A stretch of 64,000 bases of DNA from Dermatophagoides farinae (lineage: Eukaryota > Arthropoda > Arachnida > Sarcoptiformes > Pyroglyphidae). Below the pieces are notes generated by a model. The model searched no databases. It saw only the letters and a program-made list of their open reading frames with translations, and had not been told where the DNA came from. The stretch covers positions 7,688,001-7,752,000 of the forward strand of contig NC_134678.1 of NCBI RefSeq assembly GCF_024713945.1. Direction: 5' to 3'. Position 1 is the first letter of the stretch. Every line of letters starts with the position of its first letter. Positions 12,101-26,036 of the stretch are shown one piece after another. Both the position numbers and the translations under genes were made by a program.

Positions 12101-15100
12101 CAACCACAAAATTTTGAATCTACTTCAATTGTTTTAAGTTTTTCATATTCATTAATTGTGGCATTAAGGAAATTGTTCGATTCAGGACAATTATTTCGTA
12201 ACATTATTGCAGAATCAGCAATTTTATTATCACCACATATTTTCCACGAAATATGACTAATACGATATTCTAAATCACGTGTATTATCCACATAAATACA
12301 AATGAATCGTAGATTTGCATTATTATCATTTTGAATTTGTTTTGCATAATCAGCATTTCTCTGAATATGAATGAATTTAATTTTATTACGATCTTCATTG
12401 CCACTTTCCCAGAATGTTTCAGTAGAATTATCATTAAGACTAGATATCATTGTATGTCGGCTTGATGTACGTAAATCAAACAAATGGCTTAAATCTTTCG
12501 TTATCATTACGGCCAATTCATTTTCATCTTTTGGCCAAGTGGAAACATTCATTTTTGATAAATCAGTATGGCAATGAATAAAATTATTATTATCCATTTC
12601 TATTGATGAACGTGTTAGTATTGTTGATATATGTGAGAAAACTTTACATTCATGTAAAAAATTATGATCATTGGATGTAAATTCCATACCAAAACATCTT
12701 ATAGCCATACGTTGTAATGGTGATCCCATTGGTAATAATGGCAATAGATTAGAAATCGATCTCATCAATCGATGTAATGATTCACTGATCCAATGATTGG
12801 CCAATTCACCAGCCATTTTCAGATTATCGAATGGATGACGACAAACATCATCATGATTTCCATAGGATTTCAATGATTTACATTTTCCATTCTTATCAAT
12901 GTTGTTGGTCACATCATCATTATTATTATCCAGAAATGTTTCAGAATCATCTTTGGGCAATAAAGAATTAACAAAAATCCACATAAGATCATGAATTGAA
13001 TGTAAATTTGATGCATTAATCAATAGCCAATTAATTATGGCAAGTGCTAATGAACGATATGCTGATGAACACAACGAATATTTCACTAATAAATTATATG
13101 AATCAATATTGCTGCAAGTGAATATGAATTTTATGACATCTGAACAAATTAATTGTTGTTGTTGTGATTCACTTTCCATTTTTGGTTGAAATTTAGCAAT
13201 CAAATCAATTAATTTTGACGATGGTTTACATAAGAATGGCATATTGATCTTTTGTTGTTTTGAATCCAAACATAATGTTTCATTACTTTTAATTGAATTT
13301 TTTGCCACCAAATCTGAGGATGATGATGAATTCGTTTGATCATAATCAGCTGGTTTTACAACTAAATGACATTTATTCAGACCATAATTTTGACCATGTT
13401 GATCATTCATACCAACAGATATTGAACGATAAAATTTTATCGGTTTTTTCTTCTTCATTTGAGCTGGTTGATGATGAGAATGAATTGATTCATTATTGCC
13501 AAAATTATCAAAACTACAAATATCTGGCGATAGCAAATGTTGATGATCATCATCATCATCACAAATTATTGCTAAATCCGATAATCGATTCTCTTCGGCT
13601 AATCGTTGTTCATAAATAGATTTTCGTATACTGCGATCATTTAGTAGATGAATGGGTAAAATAGTATTGGTGATTACGGTAAATTGATCGAATAAATTTC
13701 GATTTAAAATTTCCGTTGCTAATGGAATTTTATCCATACCCATCGCTGTAGCCGATGTGTTTCCATCATTAGACGGCGTTAACGATAGTAGAAAATCGAC
13801 ATTGGCCATTAATGATTGATAAAGATTATCGGTCGTTTGTTTGGCCCATATAACAGTATCTTGTTTCATATCATTTTGAGAATTTTTATTCAAATCCATA
13901 CTGGTTGTTTCATCACATTCACATTGTTGTTTGTGCGTTTGGGTAGTGATTAATAGATCATCACTTTGTCTATTGTATAATTGTTGCTTCGAATATTTAT
14001 CTTCATCGGGTTTTTCATCATTATTTACCAATAATTTTAATTCTGTCAATTTCGATGTCACAACCAAATTTTTATGATTTCTTATGGATGAAATTTGCCG
14101 CAAACATTCGGTGGATACAAATTCCCAGATTTGTAAAAGATTAATTAGAATTTCTGGTATGGTTCCTGTTTGTTCATCATCGTCATCATCATCATCATCA
14201 ACTGTTGGTGTTTGGTCATTAACATCTATAATCATGTTATTATCATCATTTCGGTGATGATTTTCATTATTATCAACCGAATTTTGAATATTATTATTAT
14301 TTTCAAGAAAATTTACATTCGAATTTACATCCGATGTACGATATAGGCTAATCAATTGACTAACTTCAACTGAATGACGAAATATTATCTTTTGATGGCG
14401 ACGATCAACATTTTTTTCCCGTAATCCACGATCAGTGGTACGTCTAATTTTGGTCTTTGCATTATTTTGTGGTTGTTGTTGTTGTTGTTGTTGTTGTTGA
14501 TGTTGTGAATTGTCTTTGGTCAAATCAATTTGATTTGATTGTCGTATAAAATCTTTAGTAATATCAGCATTAAATTTTAGATACGAAGCAGCCGTTAGAA
14601 AATCATTAAGAATTCCTTCATGCCATATGAATGCAGCAAATATGGCTCGTATACATTGAGCAGAACGATTTGAAATGGCCATTCTTATTGGTAAATCACA
14701 CGTAGAATCATTATGATATTTATTATTATTATTACTATAATGATGATGACATTGATTTTGTCCACCATTTTTACAATCTTTCTGTTCATCAATCATGATG
14801 GTCGAAGTTAGATAATTTTGTTGAATATTATTTTGTAGATAAATTAAACCATCGATACTTTGTAATAATAACCATGCTTCTAAATTATTATCAAATACCG
14901 ATGATGATCGATATAATGTATTCATATATAATTGTAATGAATCTTGTGATAAACGTATCCAGTAACCAAATTCATTTTGGACAATTTCAACAGCATAAAC
15001 AATATCATTCAATGGTATAATGCCAATAATAATTGATATATCATCTAATGATGGCCAATTTCGAATTATATGGCCATCATCATTATTATCACACATTATC

Positions 15101-18100
15101 ACCTGAAACCAGCCAGGTACAATTAATGATTCAATTGATAGATATTTAGATTTGTTTCTACCACCATCATCAACATCAACATCACCATCAGTATCATTAT
15201 CATCATTATTTAATTTATCTTCTGAATCGATAGCCATCAATAATGTACGATTAAAATGTTTATTAAATTGTAATGCCCATGCTTCTGTACGCATTGTAAA
15301 TGTTGTTGCTGATGAATGTTTCATATTATTATCAATAAATTGTTGTTGTTGTTGCTGTTTATTATTTGTTATTGATGACATTATCATTGTATTATTGTCG
15401 TCAGCATTTTTTGATTCTTGAAAATTATCAATCATATAGAAATCTTTTGGATTATTATTATTCGATAATTGATTTTTGCAAAGTAATTGACCACCAACAA
15501 TGGCGATAGCATTATTATTAGTTGTTGTATTACCATCACAAATTGATATTGTATTCGAAGTTGAATATGCTTGTATACTTTCATTTGATAATCGAACCCA
15601 AATGCCATCATCATTTTCTAATTGATCAATAATTGTTAATAGACCATTTATCGATATAATACCAATCTGTTCCGATTGTAATGATGGTAATGAACGGATA
15701 CGAAGTCCAGCACTATCTGAACAGATGAATTTTCTTATCAAATGTTTCATTGGATAATTTCGGACATTTTCTCGTAGCTTAAAAAAATCCTGACTATTCG
15801 ATATTCGATTATGATCCTTATGTTGATGATGAATGATTGGCTGAACATTATTATTTTTATATGAAAATTTTGAATCGTCAACACAATTATTCACATTTAT
15901 AATGACGGAATTTTCACTTTTTTCACCATCAACCATCATTTCAATTCGATATGAACCAATGGATGTAGGAGACCAACAAGCCAGATAATAACCATTATTA
16001 AATGATTGTAACGTTATGGTCGATAAATCATTAGAGGATGATGAAGCCAATTTATCTTGGGGTTTTTTCCCGTGAAACAATTCTGCTGGACATTCCATTC
16101 TTAATTCTTCTAATGAATAATTTTCAAACATTTTCATCATCGTTATTGAATGATATCTTGTTTTATCTTTTACAGTAATCTGATATTGATTTTGTGAAAT
16201 AATTTGTGAAATTGACGATGTTGATTCATTTGGCAGAACAGTTGATTCTGGTTGATTTACAATTGTATCATCAATTAATAATGACGATGATGATGAATTG
16301 AATGAAATGAAACGAACTTGAATTTCAATACATGCATTCGGATCGTAAGCAATTTCTTCATGTTGATCACGTGTAAGAATTTTGATTAAAATTTTTTGAC
16401 CAACTTTTATAGTACATTGATTAATATGTGATTGTGATATTGATTTGACAAACAATTCATAATTACAACGATGACATAATTTTTTCATAAGATTCACCAT
16501 CGGATTCATTTCAATTAACAATTGATAACATTGTTGACAATATTCATTATTATCATTGATTATAATATTCATTAGGCAAGAATTTGGCAAAATAAATGCT
16601 TCATTTTGTAACCATAATGCTAATCTTGCACCAGATGTATCAATATTCAGTTGAATGAAATCATCTAAAAATGGATGAATATTTGGTTGAATATTATTGA
16701 AAAGATCATCGATTGTTTTGATTTTTGTCAATAAAGATGGTTCTATATCGAAACCTTTTTGAAGTAAATTGGAATTTTCTTCGAAAATTTGTTCAGCTTG
16801 TTTCAAGTCAGATTCAGAATATTTCTTGACGATAAGCTTGTCTTGATGTTTATCTATAATGGAATTTTCCAACATTATTTCCATTGGTGAACAATTCATC
16901 AATGAATCAATGATAGAACCAAATAAATTGATTGTATTACATTCAAACATTTGTATCATATGATCAATATAGTAAAACATTGTATGTTGATCGAGATTTT
17001 CAAAATTCATTAAATCATTAACTGATTTCACTCCAGGTAATTCATAACCAATTATTTCAGCTTTGAAACCATAATTTGAATCTACAATCGATGAATGTAC
17101 ATAATCGGATGATGTTTTCAACATCAATGTCATTTCATTACCAGGTATAAATAAACAATGAGAACCATTTTTAATTTTTTCTGGCGAAAATTTTGATTTT
17201 TCAATTTTATCATTCATATCATTGAAATCTTTACAACTAAAACGATGGTAAATAGGTGATAATAAACTTGTTGATCGATCATTATCATCATTATTTTTAT
17301 AATCAAAATTAATGTTGAAATTTTGCAGATATTCTTTCGGTATGTAAATCTAGATAAATAAATAAAAAAAAACAGAGATTTAGTTTCATGATAAAACAAC
17401 GGCGCTTACCTCAAGATAATCTTCTGGTTGTGCAGTACAACATTTTCGATCAAATTCTATGGTCATAAATTTTATATTTGGTGGAAAACGAATCAAATGA
17501 CTAGTAACAGTGGCTGATTTATAAGGATGGTCAGATTCAACAATTATATGATGAGTATTTTCACGTGGAAATTTGTTTTTCAATTCATGATAATGATTTT
17601 GAAAATTTTTATGATCAAAATGTTCATGTATCAAACGATTCAGGCGGGAAATCAATTCGATTAGATTACGTAACGAAATGGCTAATATATGCAGACAACT
17701 TGGATGAAATTTTAACATTTTCATATAAATCATTGTGATTGGTAGAAATTCACGAAAAAATATCGAATCAAATATTTGATTTAACAATGTTAAAATTTTC
17801 CAATCAATAAATGTTGTTGTTGTTGTTGATGATATATGATTATTATTGAAAGATTTATCATCATTTGAACCACTATCATCCGATTCACAGGTCGATGATT
17901 GATGCGTACCATCGATGATGGATTCTTTGGTAGTTTTATTTTCAATACTTTCAATTAATGATCCAAGTAATTCTTTACAATTATCAATAGCCATCAGAAA
18001 CATTAGAATAACGCTTTTGTGTGCTTCATTTACATTGAACATGTATGAATTATTGAATGAATGTTGTTGTCCATATGTCGATTTCAATGATGATGATGAT

Positions 18101-21100
18101 GGCGGTACATTATAATACAATATTTGTGGTATTTGACCACGATTTAAATTCGTTCCATTTTTACTTAATGAACAATCCATAAATGTAAATATGGTATCAT
18201 CATCACAACGGACTTGTGCTAGGCCCATATCACCACTATATGAATATTGGCTATGATTTTTAAAAACCAATGCATATTTAACATTCACCAATAATGGTAT
18301 TGGACGTTCGAAACGAATTTCACATAAATCATTCAATAATCGATTATTACAATGATTATCATCTTGATAATAAACACCGGATATGGTGGCAATTTTTTTC
18401 CATTTAAAATTATTTTCCATACGATTATCATCGAATGCTTGATCCAACAATTGTAGCTGATATTTAAATTGTGCAACGGTCGATGTATATACTCTTACGC
18501 CAGATATGTAGATATCTGGTTTATTTATGGAGAAACAAATAGCCTCTGGTGATCCAGAACCAGTATTCCAACATTTTGTTGATGATCTTCGACAAAATCT
18601 TGATGGTGTTGAAAATTCATTCTGTGGTTGAAACAGATTTTTTCGTTCATTATTATCTGATTCCATACTGATAAAACCCATTGTACAAGCATGAAATTCG
18701 CTAATAAATTTCAGCATTAAATCACAAATAGAATTGACCAGTTTTTGTTCATAAATATTTCGTTGTTGTTGCTGTTGATGATGATGATTAATGTTGAATG
18801 ATTCAAAAGTTGTTGCCATTGTTGTTGTTGTTGTTGTTGTTGTAGTGGTTGTTGCTGTATCCAATGAATCTGGATCCATCTGGATAATAGATGTATTCAT
18901 TGGATATGTAGACGAAATACCCGGATTAAGTAGATTAAAATTTTTCAAACATTCATCATTATTATCATCATCATTGATGTTTGACGATAATGTTGGTGAT
19001 GAAGTTAATGATGATGAACTTGAGCTTGATGATGAATCATGAATTTCAGCTGTACAATTATTTAGTTGTTGATAATTATCATTATTATGACATTTATCGA
19101 TATTAATCGATTGTGATGATGGTTGATTCACAATCGCAATAGTATCACCCAATTCATTATTGAATGATTCGATTGATAATCGCAATGGTTTCACAATAAT
19201 TTCAAGCATTTTTTCATAAATAAATTTACAATTATAATCATTACCAAGATAATTTGTTTCAAATGAATATAAATAAGTCAATTTTTCAGCAATTTTCTGA
19301 TAAATTAAATCCATTTGATGATTATCAATTGTAGAATTCATTTCAAATGAATCATATAGTGATCCACGAAATATTGGAAAAAATGATGTTAATCGATTGT
19401 TGGAATTTAATGTACCAAATGATTTAGCTATAGCTGATAATAGATAAAGCTGTTTATCAGGAAATAATGGCAAATTTTTAATGATCGATTTATCCGATGA
19501 TAATGATGATGATTGATGATCGATTGATGATGGTATTGCAAGCAAATGACATAATATACTCCATTTAAGTTGACCAGTTGGATAAAATTCTTGTGAACAT
19601 GATTGAAATGTTTGATAACATTCATTATGAAAAAATATTTCCATACTATTCAATGTAGATAATTTAGCACGAATCATATTATTACGATATTTATTATGAT
19701 TATTATCATTGATGACAAGTTGATGATGAAATTTTTTCGTCAAATATCCCGATAAATCGATAGGATTTTGAAGAATTTCACTCAATAATGTACAAACATC
19801 GTATAATGAATGTGCAATCTTTTTATATTCATCATAATTGTAATGGAGAAATTTACGCAACTGAAGATAATGATCATTGATAATAGTCGTATTGCCAGTT
19901 TTACGTTGAAAACCACCGCTATGTTCATTATTCGTAGGCATTAATATCCGTACATAGATACGTAATAATTCAAATCCAAAACAAGCAACATAAAGATTTC
20001 GACGAATTTGCACAATAATGTGATCAAATTTCTCCAAAATTTTTTCATCATCAAAACACGAAAAAATTTCATCAAATCTTGATTGATGTAACAATGAATG
20101 TCTTAATAGATTCCAAAGATGTTTGATAATAGCAATAATTGAATCCAAACATGTTGAATTGATTCGAATGACAAAATCTTTTGACACTGTAAATGGTGAA
20201 CCTTCATCATCGATACTCAATGTTGGAAAATTCAATGGATTATTGGCACCAATTCCACTACCATATTGATAAGATGATGATGATAATTCATTTGTTTTAA
20301 GTTGTTTATAGAATAATGTTGGTATTTGTCCAGAATTTACATCCGTTCCATTATTGGATAATTTTGATGATTTAAAATGAAACATAACCTGATCGGTTGT
20401 ACATACGAATGATTGACCATTTGAACCACAATCTGAACTACTGCCATTAATTGTTGCACATATAACATACCAACGATTTGCATGTATTAATAATGGTTCA
20501 TCGAAAAATATTTGATATTTTTGCCGTGGTAAACATTCATAATGTATGTTATCTGTTTCACTCAAAAGATCACCATCACGTTCAATTTCACTTGAATCGA
20601 AACCAATATCAAACACACGTATCTGTACATTATATTCACCACGACCACCATATAGGCCAATACCACCAAGTATGATATCACAATCAGTTGAAAAACGAAT
20701 AGCTTCCATACTGTTTTGTGGATAACCCCAACCACCACCATAATCTTCGAAACGACAAACTTGATAATATTCTTCAGGTGATAGATTTTTTATAGCCCAT
20801 AAATTTGTCATTTGATTCAATTTATCATCCACTGTCAATCCCATTAGATGTGTATGCGTTAATGATACCAGTGATGAGAATAATTCCAATGCAAGTTGTT
20901 CAGATGTTTTTTTCAATAAACAATTATCAGATAATGGGATGGAAATATCTGGCTGTATAACTGATGGCATATATTTCATCATACATTGTACATTCGATGA
21001 ATCATTATTGTTATTCATTCGATTCAAATTAAGCAATGAAGTTGGTAACGATCCACAATGATGATGTTTAATAGATGTTTTCGTACGATCTTGAACAATT

Positions 21101-24100
21101 TTTTCAATTTTCTTTGAAATTTCCAATGAAATTAAACTATAACGGGAAAATTCATCCGTTTCCGAATTGAAAGTCCAAAAATTTTGATAAAATTTATCCA
21201 CAAACATTGATGAGTATTGATTATAATTGATTGATCGGTTATCAATGATAATGCCAGATTTATATGATGTTGATTGCTGTTGTTTCAATATTGAACAAGT
21301 TCCATTCATACGTGATACAATCAATATATTTGAATTAAGATTATTGAATAAATTTTTGTTCATTGTCGAATTGTTCAATGAATCGATATCATTATTTTGG
21401 TTCTGTCGACAACAATACAAATGACGGCATGTTTTTTGTTGATGATGATTAATTTCACAATCACCTTCAACAACATCGATGTTAGTGGATGAATAATTCG
21501 GTGGAATCAATATTAAATTATTTTTTTCAGCTATCAATTTAGTTTTGGCAAACATTTCTGAACTCAATAGAATTTCATCATATTTTATGAATGTAAAATC
21601 ACCTGAAGCCGTTATTTGTGTGGCTATTCTTCCAAATTCTGGTCCAATACGTGCCATTCGATCTGGGAATGTATTCCATTGAAATGTATTCAGATTACAA
21701 AGTTCATATGATTGACGGCCAAGTTGTCCTTGTTGATTATTACCAAATGTCAGTACTTCACCCAATGATGTAAGCAATACGGAATGATTTGAACCGGCTG
21801 CAATTTGTGTAATGTATCCTTGACAAACATATTCTAATTCAACTTTTGTAGGTTGAAATCGATTATGTAAATCACCTACACCAAGTTGTCCAAATTGATT
21901 TGAACCAAATGTGAATACTTCATTTTTATTGGTCAACAAAATTGAATGATGAAGGCCGGCAGCAATTTGTATGATCGTATTGGTCAAACTAAATGGCAGT
22001 ATAGTCGGTGCTATTGAAGTCATTTTGGATTGACAATCAATATCAGATTCAACAAGTTCCAAATTGCTTAATTTTGAACTCCATAAACTACGTGATGATT
22101 TCGTGATCAAATGATCTTCATTAATTGATGTTTTACTATTTGGACAAATAGAATATGTTTGTGAACAAATTGAACATATTCCACAATTAACACAACCACT
22201 ATTGCCATAGCCACAGTTACAGAATTCTTCTTTATTCACATCATCATCATTGACGATTGATAATAAGGGTGGACATTTTGAACCATTTTCAGTACAATTA
22301 AAACATCGTATACAACGACGTGATTTTCCATATATGAAAGTATGACCAGAATGGAATGTTTGTAATCGTGAATCAAGACTTGTTTTCAAACAAGCTTCAT
22401 TCAATGATTTTGAAATTGATTTCATTTGATGATGATGATGATGATATGATGCAGATGATGATGATGGTTGAAAATTATTGATAAAACCACATTGGCCTTT
22501 GTTGGAAAATCCACTGGTTACAACTTGACCTTTTGTAGATAACAACAACATATGTGCTTTACCCAATACAATGGATTCAACTTTAAAATCTTTTGGTAGA
22601 TTTGTCACTAAACCTTTCTGGTTTGAATGCTGGGAATCTTTACCAAATAGATAAAGGTCACCAGATTTAGTAATGATTGCACTTGTTCCATGATTACATG
22701 CAACGAATGATGGATTCGTATCAATTTTTGCTGCCAATTTTTTAATACGATTTGGTTTATAATTAAAACGACATACACTACGTGTTGATTGATCACCATC
22801 TTCACCACGTTTTGCAATGCCAACAAAAAATATGGTACCATCATCAGCTAATAATAAGGAATGATTACCATCATGACCGATTGCAATCTGTGTGATTTTC
22901 ACCGGTTTCGGTATATTCAATAATGACCATTTATCATATGAATATAGATGACGTATACCGAGACTATGAGAATTTCCCGTATAGAATACTTTTCCTTGAT
23001 TCGTTAATAGTAATGCAAAATCTTTTCCAGTTAGTAGTGTTGATAAATTTTTCAATTCAAAATAATTATTCGTTTCAATCAGTTTCAATGTTGGTGCCAT
23101 CAGTTCATTTAAAGATTTTTTAACCGTTTTCTGTTTTTGTTGTTGTTGTTTTTTATTATAATTTTGATATGGAATCTGTAGATTATTATGTACAGAATGG
23201 CCACAATATGAATAACAAACGGATGATAAACGTACAGTAAATTCAGATGCAAGATTGAATGTTGTATTATGTTGTGATGATTCAAAATTTGCCGATTTAA
23301 TCGGTTTCAATTCACGTACATGAAAATAATCATCTTGGATCACAGAAATTAATATAAGATAATCACCATCTGTTGCAGCTAATGTTGGTTTATTAAATTG
23401 AATATCCAATGCTGATGATGATGATGATGATGTTTTTCGTTGTTCACCATTATCACCGAATAATGTGATAATATTTTTAAATTTCAATGAACGTGAATCT
23501 ACCTGTATAATTTGTTGTGTGGACCAATCTGAATCTGGTTTAACATATAGATCACCATTAATGTAGCCAATCCAACCACCATTACAACATTGCATATCCA
23601 TTGATTGTTCACCAGATGTGATGAATTGATCATGATTTTGTAATGCTGAATACTGATTATGATGATGATGATGATGATTATTAATCATTTTCAATTGATT
23701 TGATATGTCTAATGTTATAGAATATATTTCTTGTCCCTGAGTTGTAAAATTATAACCAGAACCGATAATAAATATATGATTACAACGATATAGGAAAAGA
23801 TGTTGTCCATCAAATGTTAACGATGTTTTGGAACATTTATTTGTATTATGTTTATTAATTGAATTTCTTTGATGATGAGAATGATTATGATGATGATGAT
23901 GATGATGATGATAAACATAATTAATATGGAATGTTTCACATAATGATTGTATTGGAAATCCATAATGAGACCATTCTGGTACGATATGTTTACCCAATAA
24001 ATATGAACATGTATGTTTATTCAATAAAATCATTATTTCCGGTATTTCAATTTCAAATCCAGATTGTGATGTTGCCGTTGTTGTTGTTGTTGTCGATGTT

Positions 24101-25157
24101 GATTGTTGTTGATGATAATGATGATGAGACTGAATAGCATTACATTCGATTAAAAGAATTTTAATACAATTCAATATTTTCCCAGTATCACCACTGGCTA
24201 TTGATAATGTTATCAATGATAATAATGAAAGTTCAAGAATTTGTGAATGATAATTTTCATTCAAACGTATGGAATTTGTCAATGAACGGCCAATCGATGA
24301 ATAAGACATCGTTATCATTGATTCGATTAGATGAAAATATCTTTCAATCATTGATGGTGGTTCATTTTTAAGACTTTCCGGTTTCAATCCTTGTAATAGA
24401 TTATAAAGTGATTCTAATGATCGTATACATATTTTAGGATTTTGTTCATATGTATCTTTGATTATATCCAACACAACATTTAATCCCATTGAAATTGTTT
24501 TCGGTATATTTTTCACAGTACCATATTGTTGTTTGAATTCTTCATCGAATAATAAACGATCAACAAATGATTGTGGATTATTTGCATTTTGTGCAATTTG
24601 ATTGATTAAATTATTATTGGCATTTAACATTGATGATTGACGATTGGTGACGTTTTGATTATTATGACTAGAACTAATTGAATACTGTTTTAAGAAATTT
24701 TGCCATATAAATGCCTGTTTAACAATGGAATATATTCGATGATAGGATGGATTTGTTGTAAATACAATAATTTTTTGTTGTAATAATGATGAATTATGAT
24801 TATGATGATGATGATTATGATTTGTTTTTGTACATAATAATAATTTTGATGAATCATCACCATCATAATCATCGGCCAAATCATTTTTAGGTAAACCAAT
24901 ATTTGCAGTGGCAAAATTTTCTTCATTCGAATAATTATGAGCATTGAAATTATTGACAATGGCAAATTCATCATGAATTTGTATACGTCTTACGGCATTC
25001 TTTCGTCTCATCACACGTTTTCTTGTCAATTTATTGGCTAAAATAATTGATAAAAATGATAATTTTAATGCCCAATTCATTATCGATTCGTTATATTACC
25101 TTTATAAATGGAATTTGTACCATGATTATTGCTTTGTTGATCATCTTCAGATTTCAT
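9133..25157 (-). CDS. hiw: Highwire/MYCBP2 (PHR family) E3 ubiquitin ligase
   Basis: Eight coding exons: 25157-25100, 25037-17410, 17349-11842, 11775-10678, 10614-10483, 10420-10036, 9974-9614 and 9550-9133, about 5195 aa, close to fly Highwire. In order: RCC1-like repeats (about 440-1150, for example TFGSNQFGQLG), a first PHR domain (about 1465-1600, YGGGWGY and GGRGEYNVQIRVF), a second (about 2180-2330), a filamin-like segment (about 3030), an SH3-like SAGLRIRS segment (about 3115), a DOC/APC10 fold (about 4195, TETFWESG), a B-box-like Cys/His cluster, a RING (CMICF...CPIC, from 4946) and the C-terminal tandem-cysteine domain that makes PHR ligases relay ubiquitin to hydroxyl residues. In flies and vertebrates it restrains synapse growth and controls axon degeneration through DLK and NMNAT. 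The start at 25157 is preferred over an in-frame ATG at 25080, which lies inside the first intron. The Cys/His finger of vertebrate MYCBP2 before the DOC region seems absent. Confidence 0.96.
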
Positions 25158-26036
25158 GACTAGAATTAAAACTGAGAGAATGTAACACAAAAAATTGATT
25201 GAAATCGAAATGAATCGATTAATCCATTGAGATCAAAATAATAATAATATCCAATGTTTTTTTAGCAAAAAAAAACCATCTCGAATTTTTGACAATTCGA
25301 ATCACAACAAACAATCCATTGTAGAATATTCTATTCATGTGTATAAATAGAATGGCTATTCTGACAATAGATGGTTTCGATTATAAGAATATTCTATAAC
25401 ACCTCCATCTACATTCGCGCCATTCAATTATAATTGTAATTTTTTTTCGAATTCATTCGAACATATTCGAACATTTTTGTTTTTTGTTTTTGTTTCACTA
25501 TCAATCATTATCCATCTTATTACATCGATTGCCTGAAATCAATGACAAACAAATTGATTTTGATAACCATGATAAATAAGGTAAGAGAAAATTTAGTGAC
25601 ATGAATGAATTTATTTTAAAATTTTCTTTTTTTTTCATTACCCACGCTTTCGCGCATATTTTTCTGCGCATGGTGATGCTGTTGTACGATTTTCGTTGTT
25701 GTTAATTTTTAAACCCATCTTGTAGCAATTATTTGAACTATCTGTTTGAATCGACGAAAAAAACCGCGCTTTAACCGTTTCATAATCCCGCCCACTATTC
25801 ATTTGCCATTCATAAATTCAATAATTCAATAATAATTTGATTTTTATTCGATATAAAAAAAACATAAAGTTAGAAATAAAATTATAATTGATAATGATTT
25901 TTTTAGTTTTCAATCCGATGGAAAATAATCTATTCTTTATTACCATTCGGATATTGCCTGTCTATTTTCATTTTACTACTTTCATCTGATTTTAAATAAT
26001 TTCTCCAATTATCTTGTTCCGATTGATGTTATTCCA
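25158..26036. promoter_or_regulatory. upstream region of highwire, no gene seen
   Basis: Spacer between the highwire start and the 3' end of the next minus-strand gene. It contains two copies of the palindrome AGAATATTCT (near 25323 and 25387) and a GC-richer patch near 25760-25800. The palindromes fit the inverted GAA/TTC pattern of heat-shock elements, but short AT-rich palindromes also arise by chance here. No TATA box or start site can be fixed. Confidence 0.35.

Noticed and set aside
18791-19042. Plus-strand frame with a long Val run inside highwire
   Set aside because: It is the antisense of a Thr-codon repeat in the highwire exon; many similar antisense frames in 11800-25000 were dropped for the same reason.
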